The translations under genes were made by a program, and so were the position numbers. Positions 21,226-30,900 of a DNA stretch of 64,000 bases are shown piece after piece (the stretch's first letter is position 1; each line of letters starts with the position of its first letter). Where the stretch lies: positions 682,001 to 746,000 of the forward strand of contig NZ_CWKH01000001.1 of assembly GCF_001245615.1 (NCBI RefSeq), given 5' to 3'. Under the pieces are notes generated by a model. That model searched no databases. It saw nothing but the letters and a program-made list of their open reading frames with translations, and had not been told where the DNA came from. The stretch is from Mycolicibacterium neworleansense (GTDB lineage Bacteria; Actinomycetota; Actinomycetes; Mycobacteriales; Mycobacteriaceae).

Positions 21226-21948
21226 CTACGTCGATGGCCGCGCCCGGACCACCTCGTTCAGGAACCCGCGCACCAGCAGGCGTAGCCGCGCAGCCGCATC
21301 GTCGGTGAATTCCTTTGTTTGCAAGCGCAATTCGTCGTGGCTGCTTCCGATCCCGGCCACCTCGCCGTCGCGGTCGTGGGCCAGCCAGAGTTCCAGCAGC
21401 TCGGAATCGAGTTCTGGGTGGAACTGCAGGGCCAGCGCCGTGCCCAGCACGAAGGCCTGTGAGGCGGCGGGCGTCCGGGCGATCTCGATGGCCCCGGGCG
21501 GAAGTGTCCAGCGGTCGAAATGCCACTGGAACCATCGGCCACCCGGAACCACCTGGTCGTCGTCGGCGGCTACGTCGTACCAGCCGACCTCCGGGGCCGG
21601 TGACCTGCTGACCGATCCGCCGAAGGCCTGCGCGATGAGTTGTCCGCCGAAGCAGACCCCGAGCACGCCGACCCCGGCGTCGACGGCGCGGCGCACCATG
21701 TCCATCTCGGCGCCGACCCAGCTGTTGCGCAGGGCTTCGTCGTAGACCGGCCAGCGGGCGCCAAGCGGAACGATCACGTCGTAGTCGGTGGGGTCGGGGA
21801 AGATCACGTCCCCGGCGGGGGCGTCGTCCCGGTCGGGCCTGACGACGTCGAAGGTGTCGATGTCGAATCCGAACTCGGTGAAGACGTCGGCCAGCATGGC
21901 CTCGGTCGCCGTGGGGTCGTTGCGCAGGAACAGAACCTTCGATGTCAC
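21226..21948 (-). CDS. Class I glutamine amidotransferase-like protein
   Basis: 240 aa. The complete class I triad is visible: Cys99 in GVCFGGQ, His177 and Glu179 in FHPE. It is a stand-alone glutaminase-type domain like those related to GMP synthase or gamma-glutamyl hydrolases, with no synthetase partner nearby. Upstream of, and probably cotranscribed with, the phosphoribosyltransferase gene. Amidotransferase plus phosphoribosyltransferase resembles purine-type chemistry, but the substrate is unknown. Confidence 0.85.
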   Translation of the reverse strand: MTSKVLFLRNDPTATEAMLADVFTEFGFDIDTFDVVRPDRDDAPAGDVIFPDPTDYDVIVPLGARWPVYDEALRNSWVGAEMDMVRRAVDAGVGVLGVCFGGQLIAQAFGGSVSRSPAPEVGWYDVAADDDQVVPGGRWFQWHFDRWTLPPGAIEIARTPAASQAFVLGTALALQFHPELDSELLELWLAHDRDGEVAGIGSSHDELRLQTKEFTDDAAARLRLLVRGFLNEVVRARPST

Positions 21949-22065
21949 ACCGCCATTATTTCGGTAGTCGGCGGCGGCCGCATTTCAGGTCTAGTTTGTG
22001 GACCTTCTCGCCGCCTCGAAGGTCACCGGATCGAGGCGGGACCCGTGATCCCCGGCCGTCGGCGC

Positions 22066-22716
22066 TCACTTCGCGCGGTAACGCCGTTCAGGCCGGCCCG
22101 CGCCGTATTGCAATCGCAGCTCGAGCGCGCCGGTGCTCAGGTAGTGCTCCAGGTAACGCCGCGCGCTGACCCGTGAAATGCCTACCAGCTCAGCGCATTC
22201 GGTTGCCGAGACCTCGCCGGCGGTGCGAACCGCGTCCATGACGAGTCGGCCGGTTTCGGCGCCGAGCCCCTTGGGCAGGACGGCGGCACGCCCACCGAAC
22301 AGCGCGTCGATGGTCGATTGATCCGCGCCGCCGGCCGCCGCCAGCGCCTCGGCCCGCGCCGCGAAAGCCGCCAGTTTGGCTTGCAGTTGATCGAAGTCGA
22401 ACGGCTTGATCAGGTAGTCGGCGGCCCCGCCGTCCAGCGCGCCGCGCACCGTGTCGAGTTCGCGGGCGGCGGTGACCATGATGACGCCGACAGGATTCCC
22501 CTCGGCGCGCAGCCGTCGCAGCACCTCCAACCCGGTCATGTCCGGCAGGTACACGTCGAGCAGGATCAGGTCGGGACGGATGTCGGCTGCCGCGGCGAGC
22601 GCCTCGGTTCCGTTGCGTGCCACCGCTACCGTGCGATATCCGTCGACGCGGTCGACGAAGCGGCGGTGGATCTCGGCGACCATGAAGTCGTCGTCGACGA
22701 CGAGCACGTCACGCAT
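22066..22716 (-). CDS. Response regulator, CitB/DpiA/DcuR type
   Basis: 216 aa. The receiver domain has the acidic pocket in VLVVDDDFMVAE, the phosphoryl acceptor Asp in LILLDVYLPDMTG (about residue 55) and the switch Lys in LIKPFDFDQL (about 105). The C-terminal part (about 150-216) is a winged/HTH domain with GEVSATECAELVGISRVSARRYL, as in citrate/C4-dicarboxylate regulators. ATG 22716 overlaps the kinase stop by 8 bases. With the kinase it most likely controls the divergent tctCBA genes. Confidence 0.92.
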   Translation of the reverse strand: MRDVLVVDDDFMVAEIHRRFVDRVDGYRTVAVARNGTEALAAAADIRPDLILLDVYLPDMTGLEVLRRLRAEGNPVGVIMVTAARELDTVRGALDGGAADYLIKPFDFDQLQAKLAAFAARAEALAAAGGADQSTIDALFGGRAAVLPKGLGAETGRLVMDAVRTAGEVSATECAELVGISRVSARRYLEHYLSTGALELRLQYGAGRPERRYRAK

Positions 22717-24346
22717 GGAGCCGCACCATGAACACCGCACCGCCACCGGGTGCGTCGGCGACTTCGACCCCGCCGCCGTGCTGCGCGGTCACCAGGCGGA
22801 CCAGGGCCAGACCGATGCCCCTGCCGCCGGGCACGTCGGCCTTGGACGTGACACCGCGGGAGAAGATGGTCTCCCGAAGATGTTCGGGCACGCCGGGTCC
22901 CGAATCCGAGACCGACAGGAACAGCCCGGACGAGTCGTCGATCCGCACCTTCACCTGTGCGGCGGCCGAGCCGACGGACACGTCGACGGCGTTGTCGATG
23001 AGATTGCCCAGCAAGGTGATGACATCGGTGGCCAGGGCCGGGTCCAGCGCACTCAGATGGCTGTCGTCGGTCAGGGCCAGGGTGACTCCGCTCTCGGCGG
23101 CCAGCGATGTCTTCGCGATCAGCAGCGCCGCCACAGCGGGATCGGAAACATGTTGGGTGACAGCCTGGTTGATCTCGGCGCGCCGCCGGGTCAGGGTCCC
23201 GATCAGATCCCGCACCGCGTCGAATTCGCCCAGCTGCACCAGGCCGGAGATGGTGTGCAGCTGGTTGGAGAACTCGTGGGTCTGAGCCCGCAGCGTGTCG
23301 GTCACGCTACGGTGCGAGGACAGTTGTGCCTGCAGTGCGGCGAGCTCGGTGCTGTCGCGCATGGTGGTCACCGTACCGATGCTCCTGCCCTGGCTGCGGG
23401 CCGCGCGGCGATTCAGCGCCAGGACACGGGTGCGGGTGGTGATCACCACGTCGGAGTCGTCGGCGCGAGTACCCCCGCCGGACAACAGGAATGCCACCAC
23501 CGCCGGCTCCAGGCCGACCGCATCGGCGCGGCGGCCCACCGCGTCTGCGCTGATCCCGAGCAGATCGGATGCGCTGTCGTTGATCACCGTGATGACGCCG
23601 TCGTTGTTGACCGCCACCACGCCCTCACGGATGCTGTGCAGCAGCGCTTCCCGGTGATCGGCCAGGCTGGCGATCTCGGCGATGTCCAGGCCGCGGGTGT
23701 CTCGGTTGATCCGGCGCGACAACAGCCACGACGCGAGCATGCCGAGTGTCGCGCCCAGTCCGAGGTAGATCACCAGCCGCTCACCGGCTCCGCCCAACAA
23801 CTCCCACAGCGACGGGTAGCGCTCACTGACCGAGACGATGGCCAGCACCACGCCGTCGGCGGCCAGGATGGGGACCTGCCCCGCCAGCCGGTGCGTACCG
23901 TCGACGTCGGTGTCGCCGGACCAGGCGCGGCCCTCGTCGGCCCGGGTGGTGCTCAGGTCGAGTCGCTGCCCGACCCGCGCCGGGTCGGACGACACCCGCA
24001 CATATCCGGCCGGATCGGTGATCTCGGCCAGCTCGGCACCGGAGAGGGCCACGGCCCGGTCGACCTCGGGTGCCAGCACCTGGGCGGCGAACGGATCGTC
24101 GTAGCGGTCCCGGACGATCGGGGTGGAGGCCACGTTCTCGGCGACGGCGATCATCCGCTGTCCGCGCACATCACGGAACTCCCGGGTGGATTGGGCCACC
24201 GACACCGCGGCCACCGCGATCAGCACCACCGCGACCACCAGTAGCTGGAACACCAGGAAACGCCCGGCCAGGCTGCCGCCCCGCAACAACCGCGTCCGCG
24301 CCGTCGGTGACGGCGCAACCAGTGAGCGCCCGGCCGATGAACTCAA
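22709..24346 (-). CDS. Sensor histidine kinase, CitA/DcuS/DpiB type
   Basis: 545 aa membrane kinase. TM1 at about 29-50 and TM2 at about 190-212 flank a periplasmic Cache/PAS-like sensor with the CitA-type ending SSDPARVGQRL...; a cytoplasmic PAS domain follows (about 230-310, HSIREGVVAVNNDGVITVIN). The H-box is THEFSNQLHTISGLVQLG, and the ATPase has DSGPGVP and GRGIGLALVRL. Start is TTG 24346 with AAGGAAG about ten bases upstream. Homologues sense citrate, malate or fumarate, matching the adjacent tricarboxylate transporter. Confidence 0.92.
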   Translation of the reverse strand: MSSSAGRSLVAPSPTARTRLLRGGSLAGRFLVFQLLVVAVVLIAVAAVSVAQSTREFRDVRGQRMIAVAENVASTPIVRDRYDDPFAAQVLAPEVDRAVALSGAELAEITDPAGYVRVSSDPARVGQRLDLSTTRADEGRAWSGDTDVDGTHRLAGQVPILAADGVVLAIVSVSERYPSLWELLGGAGERLVIYLGLGATLGMLASWLLSRRINRDTRGLDIAEIASLADHREALLHSIREGVVAVNNDGVITVINDSASDLLGISADAVGRRADAVGLEPAVVAFLLSGGGTRADDSDVVITTRTRVLALNRRAARSQGRSIGTVTTMRDSTELAALQAQLSSHRSVTDTLRAQTHEFSNQLHTISGLVQLGEFDAVRDLIGTLTRRRAEINQAVTQHVSDPAVAALLIAKTSLAAESGVTLALTDDSHLSALDPALATDVITLLGNLIDNAVDVSVGSAAAQVKVRIDDSSGLFLSVSDSGPGVPEHLRETIFSRGVTSKADVPGGRGIGLALVRLVTAQHGGGVEVADAPGGGAVFMVRLHA

Positions 24347-24374
24347 CGAACAAAACTTCCTTTGCGTCCGAATA

Positions 24375-24390
24375 GGTGACCTGCGTCACG
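24375..24390. promoter_or_regulatory. CRP/FNR-like palindrome between kinase and tctC
   Basis: GTGA (24376-24379), six bases, TCAC (24386-24389): the core of the mycobacterial CRP consensus TGTGA-N6-TCACA. It lies in the 67-base divergent gap, 24 bases before the tctC ATG and 29 bases from the kinase start, so it could act on either promoter. Confidence 0.4.
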
Positions 24391-24413
24391 TCGTGGGTCC
24401 AGTATTGCTGAAC

Positions 24414-25397
24414 ATGAGGTTTCGACGACTAGGTGCCGGCCTGATGGTGGCCGTGGTCGCGCTGATGGCGGTGACGGCGTGCGGGGTGACCCGCGGTGAC
24501 GAGTCTCGCGGTCTGCATCGGCTGCGGATGATGGTGCCCAACAGCCCCGGCGGCGGTTATGACCTGACCGCGCGCACCGCGGTGAAGATCATGGAGGACA
24601 CCGACATCACCGGGCGCATCGAGGTATTCAACGTCATCGGTGCCGGCGGCACCGTCGCGATGGCCCGGCTGATGAACGAAAAGGGCAACGACGACCTCAT
24701 GATGATGATGGGGCTCGGCGTGGTGGGCGCGGTGTACACCAACGGTTCTTCGGCGCGTGCCTCCGATGCCACCGCGCTGGCCAAGATGGTCGAGGAGCAG
24801 GAAGGCATTCTGGTGCCGGGCGATTCGCCGTTCCGCACCATCGGTGATCTGGTCACGGCGTGGAAGGCCGATCCGGCCAAGGTCACCATCGGTGGCGGAT
24901 CCTCACCGGGCGGGCCCGATCATCTGTTCCCGATGGAAACCGCACGCGCGGTCGGCATCGACCCACGCAAGGTCAACTACATCACCTACGACGGCGGCGG
25001 TGACCTGCTGACGGCCCTGCTGGGCAAGAAGATCGCGGCCGGCACCACCGGCCTCGGCGAGTTCGTCGACCAGATCGAGGCCGGACAGGTCCGGGTGCTG
25101 GCGGTCTCGGGAGCCAACCGCGTCGAGGGCATCGATGCGCCCACGCTGACCGAGGCCGGGATCGGCCTCACATTCACCAACTGGCGCGGGATACTCGCGC
25201 CGCCAGGCATTTCCGGTGAGGCCAAGGATGCGATGGTGCAGGCCCTGACCGATCTGCACGGCACCCAGCAGTGGCGTGACGCACTGGTCAAGAACGGCTG
25301 GAGCGATGCGTTCAGCACCGGTGCCGAGTTCGAGCAGTTTCTGCGTGATCAGGACAACCGCGTCTCGACGACGCTGAACGAATTGGGGTTGTTGTGA
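24414..25397 (+). CDS. tctC: TctC, tricarboxylate-transporter solute-binding lipoprotein
   Basis: 327 aa Bug/TctC receptor. The N-terminus is a lipoprotein signal: RFRR, hydrophobic core, lipobox VTAC with Cys about residue 23. The mature protein has the family motif MVPNSPGGGYDLTAR and GGGSSPGGPDHL, which shape the carboxylate-binding site. Captures citrate or a similar carboxylate outside the membrane and delivers it to TctAB. ATG 24414 is chosen because the frame upstream runs antisense through the kinase. The stop overlaps tctB (GTGA). Confidence 0.93.
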   Translation: MRFRRLGAGLMVAVVALMAVTACGVTRGDESRGLHRLRMMVPNSPGGGYDLTARTAVKIMEDTDITGRIEVFNVIGAGGTVAMARLMNEKGNDDLMMMMGLGVVGAVYTNGSSARASDATALAKMVEEQEGILVPGDSPFRTIGDLVTAWKADPAKVTIGGGSSPGGPDHLFPMETARAVGIDPRKVNYITYDGGGDLLTALLGKKIAAGTTGLGEFVDQIEAGQVRVLAVSGANRVEGIDAPTLTEAGIGLTFTNWRGILAPPGISGEAKDAMVQALTDLHGTQQWRDALVKNGWSDAFSTGAEFEQFLRDQDNRVSTTLNELGLL

Positions 25398-25879
25398 AGG
25401 TCGACAGGGCCCAGTATCTGGTCTGCCTGGTCCTGGTGGCCGTGGGTGGATTCCTGATCTACGACGCGCTCACCTTGACCGGCGGCTTCGCCAAGGTCGA
25501 CCCCGTCGGTCCGCGGGCCTTCCCGCTGTGGATCGGGATCATCCTGATCGCGCTCGCGATCATCCTGGCTATCGCGATCCCGCGCGGGTCGGTCGGTGAG
25601 GCCGACGCCGGTGAGGACGTCGACCCGAACATGCCGGGGGACTGGCGCACGGTGGGTCTGCTGGTCGGACTGTTCGTGCTGGTGATCCTGTTGGTCAAGC
25701 CGTTGGGCTGGGCCATCACCGGTGCACTGTTGTTCGCCGGGGCGGCAACGATTCTCGGCAACCGCCACTACGTCCGCAACCTCGCCATCGGCGCGGTGCT
25801 GTCGGTGGCGAGCTTCTACGCGTTCTACTCCGGGCTCGGAATCCCGCTGCCCGCAGGCATTCTGGACGGGATTCTGTAA
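25394..25879 (+). CDS. tctB: TctB, small membrane subunit of tricarboxylate transporter
   Basis: 161 aa with four predicted membrane segments (about 6-26, 42-62, 84-104 and 118-150), the usual size and shape of TctB. Forms the small integral subunit with TctA. GTG start overlaps tctC; the TAA is followed at once by the tctA ATG. Confidence 0.9.
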   Translation: MKVDRAQYLVCLVLVAVGGFLIYDALTLTGGFAKVDPVGPRAFPLWIGIILIALAIILAIAIPRGSVGEADAGEDVDPNMPGDWRTVGLLVGLFVLVILLVKPLGWAITGALLFAGAATILGNRHYVRNLAIGAVLSVASFYAFYSGLGIPLPAGILDGIL

Positions 25880-27421
25880 ATGGGTAACTTCGAATGGTTG
25901 CTTCAGGGGTTCGCCGAGGCCGCGACCCCGATGAACCTGCTCTACGCCGTGATCGGGGTGCTGCTGGGTACCGCGGTCGGCGTGCTGCCCGGCATCGGGC
26001 CGGCCATGACGGTGGCCCTGCTGCTACCGGTGACCTACAACGTCAGCCCGAGCGCCGCATTCATCATGTTCGCCGGGATCTTCTACGGCGGGATGTACGG
26101 CGGGTCGACCACCTCGATCCTGTTGAACACCCCGGGTGAGTCCTCATCGGTGATCACCGCGATCGAGGGCAACAAGATGGCCAAGGCTGGGCGGGCCGCC
26201 CAGGCCCTGGCCACCGCCGCCATCGGCTCCTTCGTCGCAGGCGCCATCGGCACGGCGCTGCTGGCCGCCTTCGCGCCGCTGATCTCACGGTTCGCGGTGA
26301 CCCTGGGCGCGCCCTCCTACCTGGCGATCATGCTGTTCGCCCTGGTCGCGGTCACCGCCGTGCTCGGCTCGTCCAAGTTGCGCGGCGCGATCTCGCTGTT
26401 CCTCGGTCTGGCCATCGGGGTGGTCGGCATCGACTTCCTGACCGGCCAGCCCCGCGCCACCTTCGGCCTGCCCCAGCTGTCCGACGGCATCGACATCGTG
26501 GTGATAGCGGTGGCGATCTTCGCACTCGGCGAGGCGCTGTGGGTGGCCGCGCACCTGCGCCGCCGGCCGGCCGACGTGATCCCGGTGGGGCGGCCGTGGA
26601 TGAGCCGCCAGGATTTCTCCCGGTCCTGGAAGCCCTGGCTACGCGGCACCGCCTACGGTTTCCCGTTCGGCGCGTTGCCTGCCGGTGGAGCCGAGCTGCC
26701 GACGTTCCTGTCCTACATCACCGAGAAGCGGCTCTCGAAGCATCCCGAGGAGTTCGGCAAGGGCGCCATCGAGGGCGTCGCCGGGCCGGAGGCGGCCAAC
26801 AACGCCTCGGCGGCAGGCACCCTGGTGCCGATGCTGTCGCTGGGGCTGCCCACCAACGCCACCGCCGCGGTGATGCTGACCGCGTTCGTGTCCTACGGAA
26901 TTCAGCCCGGACCAACGCTTTTCGAGAAGGAACCGCTGCTGATCTGGACGCTGATCGCCAGCCTGTTCATCGGTAACTTCCTGCTGCTGGTGCTCAACCT
27001 GCCGCTGGCGCCGCTGTGGGCCAAGCTGCTGCGCACGCCGCGGCCGTACCTGTACGCCGGCATCCTGTTCTTCGCCACCCTCGGTGCGCTCGCGGTCAAC
27101 GTGCAACCACTGGATCTGGCCCTGCTGCTGGTGTTCGGCCTGCTCGGTCTGATGATGCGGCGGTTCGGGCTTCCGGTGTTGCCGTTGATCATCGGGGTGA
27201 TCCTCGGCCCGCGCATCGAACGGCAACTGCGCCAGAGCCTGCAGCTCGGCGGTGGTGACTGGACGAGCCTGTTCACCGAGCCGGTCGCGATCGTCACCTA
27301 CGTCCTCATGGCGATCCTGTTGTTGATGCCGTTGGTACTCAAGCTCATGCACCGCAGTGAGGAGACGTTGTTGATCGTCGAGGATGATGCGGATCAGCAG
27401 CAGAAGGCGGCCCAACAATGA
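25880..27421 (+). CDS. tctA: TctA, large permease subunit of tricarboxylate transporter
   Basis: 513 aa, about 10-12 membrane segments. The repeated family motifs are visible: [19 protein letters not shown] near residue 30 and [18 protein letters not shown] near residue 258. The two halves share these loops, as in other TctA proteins. Driven by an ion gradient with TctC as receptor. Starts directly after tctB; the stop overlaps the universal stress protein gene by 4 bases. Confidence 0.95.
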   Translation: MGNFEWLLQGFAEAATPMNLLYAVIGVLLGTAVGVLPGIGPAMTVALLLPVTYNVSPSAAFIMFAGIFYGGMYGGSTTSILLNTPGESSSVITAIEGNKMAKAGRAAQALATAAIGSFVAGAIGTALLAAFAPLISRFAVTLGAPSYLAIMLFALVAVTAVLGSSKLRGAISLFLGLAIGVVGIDFLTGQPRATFGLPQLSDGIDIVVIAVAIFALGEALWVAAHLRRRPADVIPVGRPWMSRQDFSRSWKPWLRGTAYGFPFGALPAGGAELPTFLSYITEKRLSKHPEEFGKGAIEGVAGPEAANNASAAGTLVPMLSLGLPTNATAAVMLTAFVSYGIQPGPTLFEKEPLLIWTLIASLFIGNFLLLVLNLPLAPLWAKLLRTPRPYLYAGILFFATLGALAVNVQPLDLALLLVFGLLGLMMRRFGLPVLPLIIGVILGPRIERQLRQSLQLGGGDWTSLFTEPVAIVTYVLMAILLLMPLVLKLMHRSEETLLIVEDDADQQQKAAQQ

Positions 27422-27810
27422 TTGTCATCGGTTACTCCGCGGACGCCTTCGGCATCGCCGCAGTCGAGCACGGCATCGCCGAGGCTGCGCTGCGGGGCAC
27501 CAGCGTGCTGGTGATCAACGCGACCGCGGGTGAGGCCTATGTGGATGCCCGGTTCGCCCGTTCCGGTCAGATCCACGATGTCGAGGAGCGGTTGCGGGAG
27601 AGTGGCGTGTCGTTCGAGTTGCGTCAGCCGGTGGGGGTGGACGCCGCCACCGAGCTGCTCGACGCGATGGACGCCGACGATGCGGAGTTGCTGGTGATCG
27701 GTATCCGGCACCGCAGCCCGGTGGGCAAGCTTTTGCTGGGCAGTGTGTCGCAACAATTGCTGCTGGAGTGCCCGAAACCGGTGCTGGCGGTCAAGCCTGA
27801 ACATCACTGA
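27418..27810 (+). CDS. Universal stress protein family, last gene of the tct operon
   Basis: 130 aa single UspA domain. The C-terminal nucleotide motif appears as [18 protein letters not shown]; the usual G-x2-G has His in place of its second Gly, while the later Gly-Ser is kept, so nucleotide binding may be weak or altered. ATG overlaps the tctA stop. Fusion or coupling of Usp domains to transporters suggests regulation of uptake, which is inference here. Confidence 0.85.
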   Translation: MIVIGYSADAFGIAAVEHGIAEAALRGTSVLVINATAGEAYVDARFARSGQIHDVEERLRESGVSFELRQPVGVDAATELLDAMDADDAELLVIGIRHRSPVGKLLLGSVSQQLLLECPKPVLAVKPEHH

Positions 27811-27846
27811 CATGCTCTGAGCTGGCATTATCGACCTCACAGGGGC

Positions 27847-27867
27847 GATCTTCACCCGGTGAGGATC
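27847..27867. promoter_or_regulatory. 21-base imperfect palindrome upstream of the nitrate reductase gene
   Basis: GATCTTCACC (27847-27856), a central C, then GGTGAGGATC (27858-27867). Nine of ten positions pair and the tenth is a T/G. It stands 63 bases before the nitrate reductase ATG and 37 bases after the Usp gene. It could be an operator, or a terminator hairpin for the tct operon; no T-run follows. Confidence 0.4.
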
Positions 27868-27929
27868 AGTTTTCGTGCCGATAACGTCGCCGGAAAGATC
27901 CGACAACACCCTCACCACACGATGGGGGC

Positions 27930-30900
27930 ATGGCGGATGGCGCGGCCCCGGGTCCGGACCGGGACACGACCCAGCGGACTGCGTGTTCGTACTGTGGTGT
28001 CGGCTGCGGTATCGAGGTCACTACCAGGATCGATGACGGCCGGAGAGTGATCGCCCGGGTCCGCGGCGACAAGCTGCATCCGACGAACTTCGGTCGGTTG
28101 TGCACCAAGGGGGCCATGCATGCCGAGATGATGGCGGCCGACGACGACCGGCTCACCTCCGCTTTGCTGCGCCCGAGCCGTGCCGATGAGCTGCTGCCCA
28201 CTCCGGTCGACGATGCGGTTGCCGAGGCCGGACGCCGGCTGCGGGCCATCGTCGACGAGCACGGCCCCGATGCCGTCGCGCTCTATGTGTCCGGCCAGAT
28301 GACGCTGGAGGCGCAGTACCTGGCCACCAAACTCGCGAAGGGTTTCCTGCGTACCGCGCACATCGAATCGAACTCCCGGCTGTGTATGGCCAGTGCGGGC
28401 ACCGGTTTCAAGCAATCGCTCGGTGCCGACGGGCCGCCGGGGTCCTACACCGACTTCGACCGGGCCGACCTGTTCTTCGTCACCGGTGCGAACATGGCCG
28501 ACTGCCATCCGATTCTGTTCCTGCGCATGGCAGACCGGCTCAAGGCCGGCGCCAAGCTGATCGTGGTGGATCCGCGCCGCACCGCCACGGCCGAACGCGC
28601 CGATCTGTTCCTGCAGATCAAGCCGGGCACCGACCTGGCCCTGCTCAACGGCCTGCTGCACCTGTTGGTGGCCAACGGCGACATCGACCACGAGTTCATC
28701 GCCGAGCACACCACGGGCTGGGAGGCGATGCCGGAATTCCTGGCCGACTACCCGCCGGCGCGCGTCGCCGAGATCACCGGGATCCCGGAGGGCGACATCC
28801 GCACCGCCGCGGCGATGATCGCCGAGGCCGGGGAGTGGATGAGCTGCTGGACCATGGGGCTCAATCAGAGCACCCACGGAACCTGGAACACCAACGCCAT
28901 CTGCAACCTGCATCTGGCCACCGGCGCCATCTGCCGGCCCGGCAGCGGACCGATGTCGCTGACCGGTCAGCCCAACGCCATGGGCGGCCGCGAAATGGGT
29001 TACATGGGACCGGGTCTGCCCGGCCAGCGGTCGGCCCTCGTGGCCGATGACCGGGCGTTCGTCGAGACGCAGTGGGGCGTGGGTCCCGGCACCATCCGTT
29101 CCGAGGCCGGCCAGGGAACCATCGGCATGTTCGAGCAGATGGAGCAGGGCACGATCAAGGCGTGTTGGATCATCTGCACGAATCCCGTTGCCAGCGTGGC
29201 CAACCGGAAGACCGTGATCAACGGCCTGGAGGCCGCGGAGCTGGTGATCGTGCAGGATGCCTACCGGTCCACCGCCACCAATCACTACGCCGACATCCTG
29301 CTGCCCGCCGCGCTGTGGGCGGAATCCGAAGGTGTCATGGTCAATTCGGAGCGCAACCTGACGCTGCTGTCCCCGTCGCTCGCCCCGCTCGGGCAGGCCC
29401 GGCCGGATTGGCAACTGATCTGCCAGGTGGCCGCACATCTGGGTTTTGCCGAGCATTTCGACTACCAGTCCGCGGAGGAAATCTTCGACGAGATCCGCCG
29501 GTTCGCCAACCCCAGGACCGGCTACGACCTGCGCGGCGCCAGCTATGAGCGGTTGCGCCAGACCCCGTTGCAGTGGCCCGTTCCGCCGCTCGACGCCTCG
29601 GGTGACGGCGACGACCGGAACCCGATCCGCTACCTCAACGACGGCGTCAGCCAGGACCTGTTCGCCGGCGCCGACGGTCACCGGCCCAGGCTCGCGTTCG
29701 CCACCCCTTCGCGGCGGGCCGTCTTCCACCCCCGGCCGCACATGGATGCGGCGGAGTTGCCGGACGACGACTATCCGATGGTGCTCAACACCGGTCGGCT
29801 GCAACACCAATGGCACACCATGACCAAGACCGGCAAGGTGGACAAGCTCAACAAGCTCAATCCGGCGCCGTTCGTGGAAATCCATCCGCTGGACGCACTC
29901 GAGCTCGACATCGTCGAGGGGCAGCCGGTCGAGTTGACGTCCCGCCGCGGCCGCGCGGTCCTACCGGCGAAGGTGTCCGACCGGGTGCGGCCCGGCAACT
30001 GCTTTGCGCCGTTTCACTGGAACGACGAGCATGGGGAATACCTCACCGTCAACGCCGTGACCAACGATGCCGTCGACCCGGACTCGTTGCAGCCGGAGTT
30101 CAAGGCGTGCGCAGTCAGCCTGCGCCCGGTCCGGTCGGTCGACGGCACCCCGGCTCTGCACCCGCTGGCGGCTGAGATCGGGATGACCGCCACCCACAAG
30201 CCGACGCTGAGCCAGGACGAAAAGATCTATCTGGCGGGGTTTTTCACCGGCCTGCCGGATGAACCGGTGGGAGTGCCGGTGCTTCCGGCGACCGCACCGC
30301 TCAGTGCCAGGGTGCGGCTGTGGGTGGACGGGGTGCTGGCCGGGCGATATTCGCGGGTCGGCGACTTCGGGCCGGGAGACCGGTCGGTGCCGGATGGACC
30401 GCTGGTGTTGTGGGCCTCGCAGACCGGCACCGCCGAGGAGTTCGCCGCCGGGCTGGCCGGCCGCATCGCCGGGGCTTCGTTGGTCAACATGGACGAACTG
30501 GAGCTGACCGACCTGGCTGCCGCACGCGACATCCTGGTCGTCACGAGCACATTCGGAGACGGCGGGCCTCCGGACAACGGCGCCGACTTCTGGAGCCGGC
30601 TGCAGGCCGCGGATGCCCCGCAGTTGCACGGACTCCGGTACGCGGTGCTCGGCATCGGCGACAAGTCCTACGACAACTTCTGCGGGCACGCCCGCTCCCT
30701 GGACCGGCGGCTGGCCGATCTGGGTGCCACCAAGCTCGTGGAGCGCGCCGAGTGCGAGGCCTACGACGACGAGCCGCTGCGGCGCTGGGCCGACACGGTC
30801 ACGACGGTGCTCACCGGGGCGACGCCCGTCCCGGCTGTCGTCGGCGGCGGTATCCGCACCGTCATCCCCACCGAACCCGACGAATTCACCAGGGCCAAGC

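Noticed and set aside
27869..27885. GlnR-like box upstream of the nitrate reductase gene
   Set aside because: GTTTT-N6-GATAAC resembles but does not match the GlnR consensus at key positions; too weak to annotate without a motif scan.
27912..29885. 657-codon antisense frame across the nitrate reductase gene
   Set aside because: No recognisable motifs and the sense gene is intact; GC-rich codon periodicity explains the open frame.
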